Of a stretch of 64,000 nt of DNA, positions 1-11,994 are shown one piece after another. The DNA is from Setaria digitata. Its lineage: Eukaryota; Nematoda; Chromadorea; Rhabditida; Setariidae. The stretch is from positions 62,001 through 126,000 of the forward strand of contig RCAB01000119.1 in NCBI GenBank assembly GCA_003640385.1. Direction: 5' to 3'. Every line of letters starts with the position of its first letter. The stretch's first letter is position 1. The translations under genes and the position numbers were made by a program. The notes under the pieces are model-generated. The model worked only from the letters and a program-made list of their open reading frames with translations. It searched no databases and was not told where the DNA came from.

Positions 1-1788
1 TATTAGTATGTTTCATTTAGCAAAAAAAAAAAGACATAATAATACTTTTTTTTCTCTTTTTTTCCTGGTTTTGAAAATAGGTTACGGGAAGGATTATGAA
101 TTGGAAATGAAAGTGAAACTTGATTTATTGTATGTTGGAAGAATTTGGTATTTTATAATTCATATTCTACTTTTGTCCTTTTCACTGAATGAATTCCTTT
201 TCTCCTTGTTCTTTTGTAACATTTTTGATGTGAATGCAAATATGTTTTTATTGGTTATGATGAAATTTCCATCTAATCCGTATGAATGAAAATTTAATTG
301 AGAAAACTGAAATTAACCAAAAATTAAATTTAGTATTTTGTATTTATTAAATAATAAATTTGTTAATTAGAACATCAAATTGCACACAGTCCCTCTTTCA
401 TTCATTCCTATGTCAATATTTGTAAATCCTTTATTTTTCTCCTCGTCCTCGTCGTCCTTCTCCGAAATTCCTTCCATTTTCTCTTCAACAATTAATATTT
501 AACAATAACGAAAGAAAGTTTCAGAAAAACTTTTCATCTATTTTGCACATAATCGTTGGTTAGTTTTGGAAAAGTTTTAAAAATTTCAATTCATAAACAC
601 ATTTTTATGGCTTTATTTTCATTTTATCTTCAATCAATAATTCTCATTATTAATTCAGTTTAATTTAAAGCTTTTTGCTATAACTAAGCCATCATCTTTA
701 ATCCTTTTGCTTTAGCTTTCTCGTGCATCATTTTAAATGAAAAACAAGTTTTTAAACAAACCAATGAACTTAATTATAAAAATTAAATTAAATTGAATCC
801 ACTTCTTTTTTTTTTTCTTTCTTTCAGGTTCTTATCCAGAAGTCATCAATCGTAATATAGAATAATAAAATCTTACTTGATATTCCTGAATCATTATTAC
901 TACTTGCCTACCATGATGTAGAAATACTTGAAGAAATACTCCATTCATTTTAGTACTGATGCTTCATTCTAAGTTTAAAATATTCATAAAATTTCGTTTA
1001 ATTTAATGGGATAATATGTTAAAATCAGCTAATTGATGAAGTACATTAAGCAGTTTTTACAACATATTTCAGCTTCTCATATCCAGGATGGATCCATTTA
1101 TTTTGTTTCAGTCTTCTTCTTTTTTCCGTTTTTTTTTTTTTTTTTTTTTCATTAATTTTTTAACTTCAAAAGATAAAAGGAAAAAGAAAAAGACAGAGAG
1201 AGTGCAATAGCATATTCCCGAAATGCTTCCCTTCTCGCCTACTACTGACCATTGTAAATGATGTTAGACTAGACAGTTGTCAGCATTTTAGTTAGTCTGT
1301 AAAGTGTTATAACGATGAAGCTATATCGATACAATTGTTAATCAGATTAACTTTGTAATAAGGCTCATTTTTTTTTCTCACATTTAGCAAGATATTTTGG
1401 CCTTATTTATTTTTAATTTTTTTTTTAAAGATTTTTAAAACTTGTTTTGAGATGAAAAAAAAAAAAAAAAAAAAAAAGAAAAATCCATCCAACCCATATT
1501 TGAGGCGAAATAATCGATTTTCAGTTTCCAAGGTAATGATGACTTTTCCTCATCATATAGCATTCCTTCACTTGAAATACTTTTTAACCTCATATATATT
1601 CTGAAATTTTATCGCTAATTTTCATAAAATCTTACCAATGATATTGTTATCATCGTAAAATGCCTTCAATTATTATAGTGACCTAAATGATTTCATCGAT
1701 TTCGCGAGTTCTATCATTTATCAACATTTCAATCGTTACAATTTTTCCATTATATCGTTGTCAGTTTCATTATCGAATTTTTCTGTTC

Positions 1789-1827
<39 letters not shown>

Positions 1828-2876
1828 CTTATTTCTTTCTCTTTTTCTATTAAATAGTGAAATTTTATTAGGGCACTTATTAAATGGTGAAATTTCAAAT
1901 TTTTCGACAAAATATTTCACAAATCATTCAAACTATCTGATCATTATTATTCAATATGGTGCATTTTTTACATGATATCAGTACCGTAATCCGAAATTTT
2001 AATGTCATACTCGTTTCTTACAGGGATACCATTTTGCTAACAGTTCTAAAATTACACTAATTTCATTCACTGATTAAGCTATTGAATAAAATGTGTAAAT
2101 ATTTGTTTATCCTTCAGGCCATCTCGCTATCTTATTTCAAGCAATACTAAATATTGATGCTAGCCAAAAAAAAAAAATTTCTTTTTTTTTTTTTTCATTT
2201 CTCTTGCTCTTTCCCTTATTTCTAAACTCATTTCAAAACTGTATTAATTTTAGATGAAATGGATTAGAAATGGATAATTTAGGGAAAGCTTACTCTACGA
2301 TTGATTAGTCTGTCATTGTATAATGTGCATCACTGAAACAAGAGACACTTAAAGTAGTTGGAAATGTTTTAAATCCAAAGCTATAATCATTACGAATAAT
2401 AACATATTTTCCTGATTGATTCATGAAGTAAAGTGCCACAAATCGGAAGCATATTTCCTCATATCAACAATTTACACTTCTAGTTTTATTCTTTCCCTTT
2501 TTTTTTTTTTTTTCATAGCAATAAAACCAATTACAATTTGTCATCGCCATACCACTTTTGATATATTATTTGGATCTATGTTATTTAACTTATTTCATAC
2601 TTGTTCATTTGTTAAACTTGTATGATATTCCACTCTGGAATATCATTTCCTTTTTTTTTTTTTTTTTTTCTAACCCAAAATTATTCAATTATTAGTTCCG
2701 GATTTTTTCCAATTATATTTCATAAGCATTTGAAAATTAACATTTCTTTCAATTTTCAAAGATTTTAATTCCATTTTTACGATTTTATAAGCTAATTTCA
2801 TTTAAAACGTTTTATTTATTCGTAAATTACGGTACTGGAAAGTGTATTTTGAACAAATTTTTTTCTGAAATTCCAG
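1..2876. other. Non-coding left flank, probably a long intron of the RhoGAP gene
   Basis: No convincing coding exon was found here. The sequence is AT-rich with repeated T or A runs (about 1130-1149, 1452-1475, 1795-1827, 2504-2514, 2652-2670). The first recognised exon of the downstream gene starts in the middle of an SH3 domain, so at least one exon encoding the first half of that domain must lie upstream. I did not find it here, so this stretch is most simply read as intron. A short frame at 8-289 has no homology I recognise. Confidence 0.55.
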
Positions 2877-5800
2877 GTTGGCGATATAGTGTCCATCATC
2901 GAAAAAGTGACACCCTTTAATAACGAAGATCGATCGTGGTGGAAAGCTAAACTGACAATTGCTAAGAACGAAAACGGCAAAATTATTCTGGGAAAAAACT
3001 TTGAGGTATTTCTGGAATATTTTTGGAGAGTTGTAAGAAATTTTCAGATATTAGCAAAAAAAGTATTAATTATATGGAAAAAGATATGTCAATGTTTTTG
3101 GCTAAACCATTAAAATCGATGACGATAAAGCCCTTCGGTAACATTTGGATCATTTTTTTCATCAAATATTATCTTTTTTTATTTGAGAAATATACTGCCG
3201 GATGAGTCATTTTATTCCTTTGAGAACTATTTCTTAACAAATATTGCTATGATTGAGATAAGACATATCCAAGAAAATTTTTGACCATTATGAATTTTCA
3301 TAGCAGAACTGATAGTTGATTGAAATGTACGTACGTGAAATATATTACTGATAAAGGAAATAGTATTTTCCTCCATGTACATTAAGTATGAAATATTGCA
3401 GGTCGGATTATTTCCGAGTGAGTGCGTCAAGATATTCGACGGTAAGACAGGACCACTAGCCGATCAGCAGCAAAATTCCGCGAAAAAAGATGAATTGGAC
3501 TCTGGTCGTGCTGTTGGTCATAGTTTAACGAAGTCAATCACAAACTTGACTTCATCTCTTTCCAAGAAATCAACAGGATGGCATCCACCTCGACGAGATC
3601 GTTCTTTAGTACGAGCACTATTACGAAGACATGCTGAACGACAAGTTCCGCCTGTTTTCGGCACGGATCTTGTTGAATATTTGCAGAAAACCGGTGAAGA
3701 TGGTTGGTCTTAAAGGTTTTGTTCTTCTCCAAAATAAAAATTATAGCTAACTTCAAGTTTCAGTCCAATTTAAGTGAACGAATTATTGTCATCGTTAAAA
3801 ATTAATTACATGAAAAAGACAGCAACTGCGCTTAATTATTTAATTTAAACGATCGACTAGACTATCATATTTTATTTATTTGATAAGATGAACTTTATAT
3901 TACATGTCAACTTCAAGATAATATTGTTCAAAAGTTCCGGTTTATTGGATTGTAATAATTTGAATTTAAGTAAACTAATAATTTATACGTATTATAATCG
4001 CTGGGTGAATTTTATTGTTACAGTGCCACTAATATTAAAAAAATGTGTGGAAGTGATCGAGATGCACGGTATTGTTACTGGCGTTTATCGTCAATGTGGC
4101 ATTCAATCAAATATACAAAAACTCAGGTATAATTTACATTTCTTCAATATTTTAAATCTTCTGTCTTCTCCTTTAATTAAATTCATCTGTCAGATAGTTT
4201 CAGCTTTTTTTTTTTCTCTTTCTTTAGACTTACACACTGAAGAATATAATGTTCAGTTCGTGTACTTAGTTTTATTTCAAATAAAAGTCTAGTGTATCTA
4301 CGGTTTTAGGAATGGATTCGATTCGGGACACTTGCCAGATTTGCGTGATGAAGCTATCCTGAAGGATATTCATTCAGTATCATCGCTTCTAAAACAGTAC
4401 TTTCGTCAGTTGCCGAATCCACTGTTCACATTCGAACTTTACCCAGAATTTATAGTGAGTAAAACTTGATAACTCGAAAGACAATTGCAAAATGCAGCAG
4501 GAATTAATTCTTTGAAATTTGCCTGATCAGATGTAAAGAAATATGTTGACTCCTTAGTGCTGCATGTACTTGTTGATGTTAGTGAGCATTATGAGACCCT
4601 GTTAAATGTTAAATTTTATCATTAAAAGGTTTCTGTGATATATTTTATAGCTAGTAGCTTTCAACGACTGGTACTTGTAATTTACAATTTACAAAAGCGA
4701 CTCGTGGACTTAATTTAAAAGCAAAACAATTGATTTAAGTACTATCAGTCTGATATCACAGGGCGCATACGAAACAACTGATGATGAGCAAGCAAATCGA
4801 TTTAAAGACGTCATTGGAAGGTTACCGCGTGAGCATTACAGGTAAACGTCGTATATCCCAAGTAAGAATAAGCATCATATTTGCCGAATAATCGTTCATT
4901 TTTATGTTACGGAAATTTAGGACAGATAAGGCGGGTGTAATGTTTTAGCGTGGAAGTACGTACGTAACATCAGTTTGATCAGGGCGCAGTTGTGTAACAA
5001 TACTTATTTCAAATGGTGCTTTTTGTCTAGAATTATCTGTGCTCAGTGATTTTATATAACTAAGAGGAATGAATTTCTTTTGAATTAATAAAATTATTCG
5101 TATATAGAATACCATATTTTCTTCAAAGTGGAAAGGTTTGCTTTTCATTTAGTAGTATATATCTTTCATCTTTATTTTATTCTTATTTTTTCTTTCTTAT
5201 TTGTAGAACCGCAAAATATCTGATCCGTCATCTGACCAAATTATGCCAATGTACGCATCTTACCGATATGAACTCCAAAAATCTTGCAATCGTTTGGGCT
5301 CCAAATTTGTTCAGGTTTGAGATTTCTTACAGTTTTTGTTTTCTTGTTATTCTATTAATGTTTAAATTCATTTTTTTAGAAAATTTTTTAATTTCTGATA
5401 TTTTTAAATGATCATTTTCAGATGCCCACCGTGTGTTGATAACAATTCTGGTGGCAGTGATTCGTCACTTTTGCAGGGTCTTAATGCCCAAACGGGTCTT
5501 TGTAATTATATACTTGCCCATTCAGTTTATCTGTTTTCACTTGAAAACGATTCTCTTTCATTTCCAGAAAGTTCGTTAATTTCATTTGCCAATATATAAT
5601 TTTATTCATTTTTTAATTTCCTGAAATAGTTATTTCAAGCTATCGATAATAATGCAAAATTATTTGTCTATATAAAATAATAAATAAATATTATCCAAAA
5701 ACAATAAATATTACATCTACCATAAAGAAAGAAGAAGACGATAAAGTATGCCATTTCAGAAATTTATCAAACTGAATTTTTCCCAATAATCTTTTTAAGG

Positions 5801-8184
5801 TTTCAGTTTCGATTCCGATCGATAATTTACTGATTACTTTGGGTGGAAGTAATTTGATATACAGTTTTTGTTCTTTTCAGACACGATAAATAAATCGTTG
5901 GCATCAAAAACATCATCATATGGCGATGGTACTCCTTCGCCGGACTTGGCTCGTCGTCATTTCATTGATGTTAATGGTGGACCTGCAACATTGCCAGCTT
6001 TTCATACCGTTATTGAACGACCGCGACATAGGTTGGTGTTGTTATATTATCATGCAAGAAGTATAAGAACTTATTTAGGTTAGATCAGTGTAAAAGAATT
6101 AAACATGCTATTTCAAATTTGCAACGCTTCACTGGAGGATGAAATGTGCAACACTTCGTTCATCAGATATACGAGAAAGCAACGCATCATTTTTTACGTC
6201 GAACATAATACTTATTTTTATCAGTATAATATTAATCTTGTTAGATTTTATGCGTTGAACATAAATTCGAAATTAGAGAGACAAATGCGCATCCTGGCGG
6301 TAAGTGGCGACGCATGTTGCGTGGTCCATCGGTAGATAATGCATTTGCTAGCTTGCGTACACGGTGGAAAAAGCATGGTGATACATATATCGACGGCGAT
6401 AATTCGACAAACAGCGTGAAATGGCGAAGGTAGGAAATGGCTCCCTTTGCTTGTACATAAGGCGTTAATTTTCACTTTTAGGTAAATTAATGTATACAGA
6501 CGTAAAACTTCACATATTTTTCTTAAGTTTACATGCAGCTTCAGGAGTCCTTCATCAGACGTACGAGCATCACTACGTGCTGCACGTAGCGCATCACTAA
6601 TTTCTTTCGTTACAAAAAGCGTTGAGGAATTCCGTAATGGTGTTTTACGAAGTTGGCGGCATTGTGCTCCAACATTACGTGATGATACAGTTACAAACGG
6701 TACTAATGATGAACGACATTCGACGGCCACAGCAGTTGCAACCGAACTTGTACGGCGAAGGGGCTTAACAAGTTTTTTAGCTAACGATCAACAACCATCA
6801 ACAGTAAGCAATAATCATCGATTTGAAGTTTTCAATGTCAAAAGAAATTTAAAATTTCGGAAAATTAATCAAAATTTGTTGTAAAGTTACGTGGTTCTTT
6901 TTTTTTTTTTTTTTTTTTTTTTCTGGAGCAGGGGGGAAGAATTCTTCAATTTTAAGGTTCTTTAAAAAAAAACTTTACCAGTAAGACTTTGAAGACACTC
7001 TTACTTTAAAAATTGTGAAATGTAAAGAAAAAAAAAATGCTTTAAAAAACTGAAGGAAGGAGAAATCGGATGAGAGTTTAGAGAATCTGGGATTTCTAAT
7101 CTTATGAAACTGAAGATGGTAGCATTATCACATATTCTGAATCTTGTTTGTTCCCTCTTATCGTGTATTTCAGTCAACTGATACTAAATTGGAATCAAGC
7201 GTTAGAGGCAGTATACCGGAAGCATTTTCATTGGATACAAGTGAATCCGGGAATAGTCGACCACCTTCCGTTGTCCAGTATGTTTTTTTTTTTCTTTTTT
7301 TTTTTAAATTCTATTTCTCAAAAAAAAAAAAAAGAGGATATTTTCATATTTCTTTTCGAATGAAAAATGAACGTTATAGAATTTACTTCTGTTATATTTC
7401 AGAGATGACTGTATCGATGATGGCGTAAGTTTGTCATCTGATAGTTATCGCTTTTTTGGCTTCTACGAGGATGAACAACCACCAGAGGAGGGAGAATGCC
7501 TGAAAGGTGTGGAAGAGAAATGGATGAAACGAAATAAACCAAATGTTGAAAATGAAAATGGTTTACGTGTAGCATTTAAAATGAATCCAACAAGGGGTAA
7601 AAAGAGGTCAGGAAAGAATGGCATCGAGGATGATTCGCGTTCATCCTCAACTAATGGATGGTCTGATGTTGCAAGGAGTAGCAGCAGTAGTAGTAGTAGT
7701 AGTAGCACTGGTTCGCTACACAATGATTGTAGCCGATATGATAATGTTCCATTAGGTATGATAATAATATATATGTTTTTTATTTACTATTGTGAGAAGG
7801 GTAAAGAAAAATGAAACAGGAAGATATTTGAATTTCGATTTGCTCTCTGTATACAATATATTAATTAGTTAAATTAATCATTTTAATGAGAAAGTAGTAA
7901 AAGATGAAGTCAAGAAAAAAAAAAAAAAAAAAAAAANTTCAAATCAGAATGGAAAGGAGGTTTTCCTACTTTTTATCGTTTACAATGGCTTCAATTTAAC
8001 AAAAATTTCCATTCTGTTTTTTTTTCTTTTTTAAATTTTTTGGTATTTGAATAGTAAAATTATATTGTTTATAGGCGAGGATGCCGGTGGAGGACGCTAC
8101 GTCGAAACGCCATTGTCGTTTTATGATTTACCACAAAATAATATCAAACCTGTTCGATCAAATGTTCAGCTGTACTTTTTATAA
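2877..8184 (+). CDS. SH3-RhoGAP protein, ARHGAP32/33 (CdGAPr) type, 5' end missing
   Basis: GTPase-activating protein that switches off Rho-family GTPases (Cdc42/Rac likely) by stimulating GTP hydrolysis. Exons: 2877-3005, 3402-3702, 4024-4126, 4310-4454, 4762-4841, 5207-5314, 5422-5570, 5881-6031, 6277-6429, 6545-6803, 7174-7277, 7403-7755, 8075-8184 (stop). They join in frame into 714 residues. The first exon carries the second half of an SH3 domain (VGDIVSIIEK, EDRSWW) and the next continues with VGLFPSECVKIF, the pattern of the PX-SH3-RhoGAP group. The RhoGAP domain follows, with GVYRQCG holding the arginine finger and LRHL/NLAIVWAPNLFR helices. The tail is basic and Ser-rich, with a run of ten Ser codons near 7679-7708. 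The PX domain, if present, is outside the window. Exon 8's donor (5571) reads gttcgt, which is weak. The acceptor at 6545 has an alternative 6 nt upstream. Confidence 0.85.
7679..7708 (+). repeat. AGC/AGT serine-codon microsatellite in the RhoGAP tail
   Basis: A run of AGC and AGT codons inside exon 7403-7755 encodes ten consecutive serines. Mixed AGC/AGT trinucleotide runs are prone to length change, so this may vary between individuals without breaking the frame. Confidence 0.85.
7937..7937. other. Ambiguous base (n) at the end of a poly-A run
   Basis: An n sits after a run of more than 15 A in intron 7756-8074. Two other n bases lie at 11982 and 26129, also inside or beside homopolymers. 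All three mark places where run length in the assembly is uncertain. Confidence 0.95.
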
Positions 8185-9658
8185 ATGCAACAAAATGTTA
8201 TTTGAATTCGATCTTTATTGTTTTGTTCCGGAAAATAAATGGCTTTATTCAAATTCTCTCTTCCTTACTGGCCGGTTTTCAATTAGTTTAAATATATGAA
8301 ATTGAAGTCAGTTTTGTTCACTTGGAAGCAATGGTAAAATGCATGCCTGAAAATATTTGAATTAAAATAAAATGAGTGCTCAATTTATTCCCACATTTCT
8401 TAGCCATAATTCCGAATTTCTGATGGTCTAATTTTTGTTTTTAGAAAAGTGATTTGCAGGATGAGATAAGTGAACTATCTGATTGGAAATAGGCCATTCA
8501 ACTGAAATGAAGGCAATTATGCGTAAATATTGGTGACAGGTAGTCTATAAAAGAATGCCCAAATGAAGATATAATCATCAAATAAAAGAATTCCAAGCAA
8601 ACAAAAATTATTTTCGAGTTTTGCGTAATTTAATGGCATAGGTTAAAATAGACTAAAGATGTGTAGAGATCGTCCATCAACTAAAATTTTCAATATTGTA
8701 GTTGTTTGGAAAGTGCTTCTTCGTCTTTACTCGTAAAATATTTCTTCTTGCTGCTTCAACTTTTTCCACCTTCCTTTCTCAGTCTAATTGACCAGAAAAA
8801 TTCAATTATTCTAATAATCTTTAACCTATAAACCTTTCTTACGGTCACTACGGTCACTTTGATAAGTTTCTTTTCCTATTTTTTTCTTCCCAATACAATT
8901 TTTTTGTGTGCTAAATAAGTTAATCCCTTCCTTTACCCTTGCAACCTTCCAATTGATGCTATCTCGTTTTCATTTAAGTTGGAATTACACTTACTAATCA
9001 TTGTTATTTTAAGAGTAACTAGTTTGATGAATGAGTAAAAATCAAAAAGAAATAGTCGAACTAATTGTCGTGATCAAAAAATCGTGAAGTCGTAAAATTA
9101 ATGTATGTAAGGGCCCGTGCATGTGTCTATATATATATATATATATCAAAGGTTTATTATCCCCTAAATGTTTACGTGTAATTATTGTTGGACTGTTCGG
9201 TAAATAACGGGAAGACTTTTAGACTTTTACGCGACTGCATTTGGCATTCGTAGAAAGCCGAACACGTGACACACTTTTCGTGATTAAATCGGCTAATCTT
9301 TTAAATTACCAAATTTTATTAATCCTTCAAATTCAAGATGTTAAAATTAGCTGTTTTGTGAACAGGAAAGGAAATGGATGACTGAAGAAAGAACAGAAAT
9401 GAAAAAATGGAAAGGCAAGTTACCGTAACCATTTGAAAGCATAGTTTAAGTTAGCTCACTTCATTTCCACCGTATTTTCCGCCATTATACGGTAGAACTA
9501 TGGAGGAATATTGGACAAGACATACAGTAAAGGAAAAAAAAAACTCTTCGATGAATCATAACTGTACATAAATTGCCTTCAACCAATCCTTTTTCCTGTT
9601 CCTACTTCATCTCTTTTCATTGGTCATCATCATTAGGTGGGAGTTAATGACCAAAATA

Positions 9659-9698
9659 ACCTTTTGACCTCTACAATAAAACAATTTGGTCAAAAGGT
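9659..9698. promoter_or_regulatory. Inverted repeat with nuclear-receptor-like half-sites
   Basis: The left arm ACCTTTTGACC (9659-9669) and right arm GGTCAAAAGGT (9688-9698) are perfect 11-bp reverse complements separated by 18 nt. Each arm also resembles two AGGTCA-type half-sites two bases apart (DR2-like: TGGTCA-AA-AGGTCA on the right). This could bind nuclear hormone receptors or fold as a hairpin. Function is inferred from motif shape only. Confidence 0.35.
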
Positions 9699-10189
9699 CA
9701 GTCGGTTTGCATTTATTAGGTGTACTTATTTGTTTTATTAGAACGACCACTCATCCCATTACTGCTCTTGTTTCATTATTAATAAGACTTTAATATGCTC
9801 TAGGACTCATTAGACTACACAACGGTTAACGGACTACTTCCATGTCTACAGAACGAATATTAATTAGCACAACCAGTACTCGACCTCAAGGTACACTCCA
9901 TAGATTCACATTCGGTCACATTTCAAGGCTACTAGTCCTCATCCTCATCAAACCCTTCAGGAATCTGTTTCAGCTTGTCTGTCATGTATGTCTCTCCCAC
10001 CAAACAAGAGCGTAACACACAGACAGACGTACACGACATACACAGACATACACGGACATACACAAGCAGATGCAGAAACGGAGTAGGTCTACTGGTCGGT
10101 TAAGCCATATAGCCTGTCGGTTTGAATTCATCGATTCATATCGTGCTTTTGTTCTTTCTCTACGCGCACTGCGCATTTTCCTGAATTAA

Positions 10190-10378
10190 CGCTTAAGTTG
10201 TGGGAAAAGATGGACTAAGTTACAAGTTGATGTGGATTGTTTAGACGGTGCAGTTATCGAGAGATCTCGGGATCGGGAACGGGAGAGAAGTGAAGGAGTG
10301 CAGTTTGAGTTTGAAAGGTTAGCCTTAGCAACCAGTTTACCTGGGAAACGACAAGAAGCGGAAGAGGTGAAGCGTTGA
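10190..10378 (+). other. Unexplained open frame in a GC-richer patch
   Basis: A 62-codon open stretch lacks an ATG and is bounded by stops at 10187-10189 and 10376-10378. The translation is charged (contains RSRDRERERSEG and PGKRQEAEE). Base composition is clearly richer in G than its surroundings. A possible acceptor (cttaag, ending 10197) and a possible donor (gaagag/gtgaag, about 10366) flank most of it. It may be an alternative 5' exon of a neighbour, a promoter-associated island or chance. I do not recognise the product. Confidence 0.25.
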
Positions 10379-11387
10379 ACGGTTTGAAATGTTGTTAGCC
10401 TTACTGAATGGTTTGTTTACTTCAGATCTTGTTTATTTTTTCATCTTTTTTTTTTTAAATTTTAATTTTGCATTTTCTTTTACCTCTCTTGACAAAAATA
10501 AAAACGAAATTTGCTATTCCTACGGGAGAAGAGCTTTTTTTGTTCTCTCTCTCTCTTTTCAACCTCAAAATTTTATGTTATAATTACATTTTCCAAACTA
10601 TTTGTATGAAACAATAACGAAACATAGCATACACTGAAATTAGTCTTTTTTTTTTTTTTCTGGAAATTCGCAAAATTTGTGTTTCATAATAGTCACATGT
10701 TTTCATCTCCAATAAGTGAGCCATGGGAATGTAACAGCTGCGTCAGCGTAATTTCTTCACTTCATCTTATGTCTTTTCAGTTCCATTCTATCAAGTTTTA
10801 TTCCATTTTGATTCCTTTAGTTTCATTCATTTCCATCTTCTTCAGTTCTGTTTCGTTCCTTTATTTCAATCCATTTCCATTTTCTTCCTAGTGGATTACT
10901 ACTATTCATATTTCACGAAGGATCAATTTTAAAAATTGCACTCCGTTGGCATTTTGTACGTAAAAAAAAAAAGTACGAATTGTTTATTGCCTACCAATGA
11001 TGCATTGGTGTAACCTTCATTATTTTTCATTAAACGTTTGTGACAGCAACACTCTGAATTTCGTTTTCAGGTGAATTTTTCATAGTTAGATTTAATTTAC
11101 AGATCATTTCAGTTTAATGTAACGCTGCGGTACTTTCTCTGTTTACTTATTATGTGTAATCTAAAGGTTGCATGTGTCGTTTTACTCTTGCAATTTTCGT
11201 GGCTAATTTAAATTTCAGTATGGAGCGCCAGGCTTTTTCACACTGCATAACATATCACCTAGTATTTCATAGTTCGTTTGTGTCTTTTTCTTTTTCAGCA
11301 ATGCGAATTTTTGCTTTCCTTTTATTTATTTATTAATTTTTTAAACACAGGTATGTTCGAATTGACACACATCATCATCAAAATTAA

Positions 11388-11601
11388 AAAGTGACATAAT
11401 GTTGCAGTAAGATGATATAATGTTGTCATCAGAATTACTAGGTGAAATAATAACGCAACAAGATAACATGACGTCGCAGTAAGATGACATATTGTCGCAA
11501 TCAGAACTGCAAGATGATGCAATATCGCCATAAGAATTGCTAAGTGACACAACGTCGCAATTAAAAAATGCAAGATGACATAATGCCGCCATCGAAACTG
11601 A
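11388..11601. repeat. Diverged minisatellite, units of about 20-31 bp
   Basis: About eight head-to-tail units can be read by eye, each beginning AAG(A)TGA(C/T)A and containing GTCGCA or a variant, with most ending near CAGAATTGC. Two unit lengths alternate (about 20 and about 30 nt), as if the last 10 nt were optional. On the minus strand the array is open in two frames and gives repeated Cys-His-Leu and Leu-Ile-Ala patterns, which I treat as a by-product of the repeat. Confidence 0.8.
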
Positions 11602-11930
11602 ATGCCAATTTTTTTTTTCGGCAAACATAATAGCCTTACCTGTGGTATGTTTATTTTATGCAATAGCTGTATGGCTCATTGTTTCCTGTCTTCGATACCA
11701 AACCAAATTAATGACATGAATAATAAATGGAAATGAGTGAGAGGGAAGAAATGTTGGCCATATTTTGATTTACTAAAGTTTTATATATTAAATTAGATCT
11801 TTATACAGTGAAATTAATTTTTTTTTTTTTTTTTTATCAGTGTTCGCTGATAAGAAACACTGACATTTCGTGCTACAGAATTTTCGACTTGTCATTTACG
11901 ATTTCTTAATTCATTTGTAACTTTTTTATT

Positions 11931-11934
<4 letters not shown>

Positions 11935-11981
<47 letters not shown>

Positions 11982-11994
11982 NTTTTTTTTTTTT
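11935..11994. repeat. 60-nt poly-T run containing an n
   Basis: This is the longest of many T runs in the window, interrupted only by the n at 11982. Its true length cannot be trusted. Confidence 0.9.

Noticed and set aside
820..880. tttcag followed by a short open stretch (GSYPEVINRNIE), considered as an upstream RhoGAP exon
   Set aside because: It hits a stop without a donor and does not resemble the missing SH3 or PX sequence.
3538..3756. Minus-strand open frame opposite the RhoGAP exon
   Set aside because: Antisense shadow of a well supported coding exon.
6246..6299. Alternative RhoGAP exon using acceptor gttag and the strong donor gtaagt at 6300
   Set aside because: It would drop the conserved basic segment KWRRMLRG and break the frame with the next exon. 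The acceptor at 6276 keeps everything in frame.
9982..10176. Minus-strand frame with Cys/Val-rich translation
   Set aside because: It arises from an imprecise ACA/GACA-type simple repeat; no family resemblance.
11322..11663. Two overlapping minus-strand frames (113 and 95 codons)
   Set aside because: They are translations of the minisatellite array and have no conserved domain.
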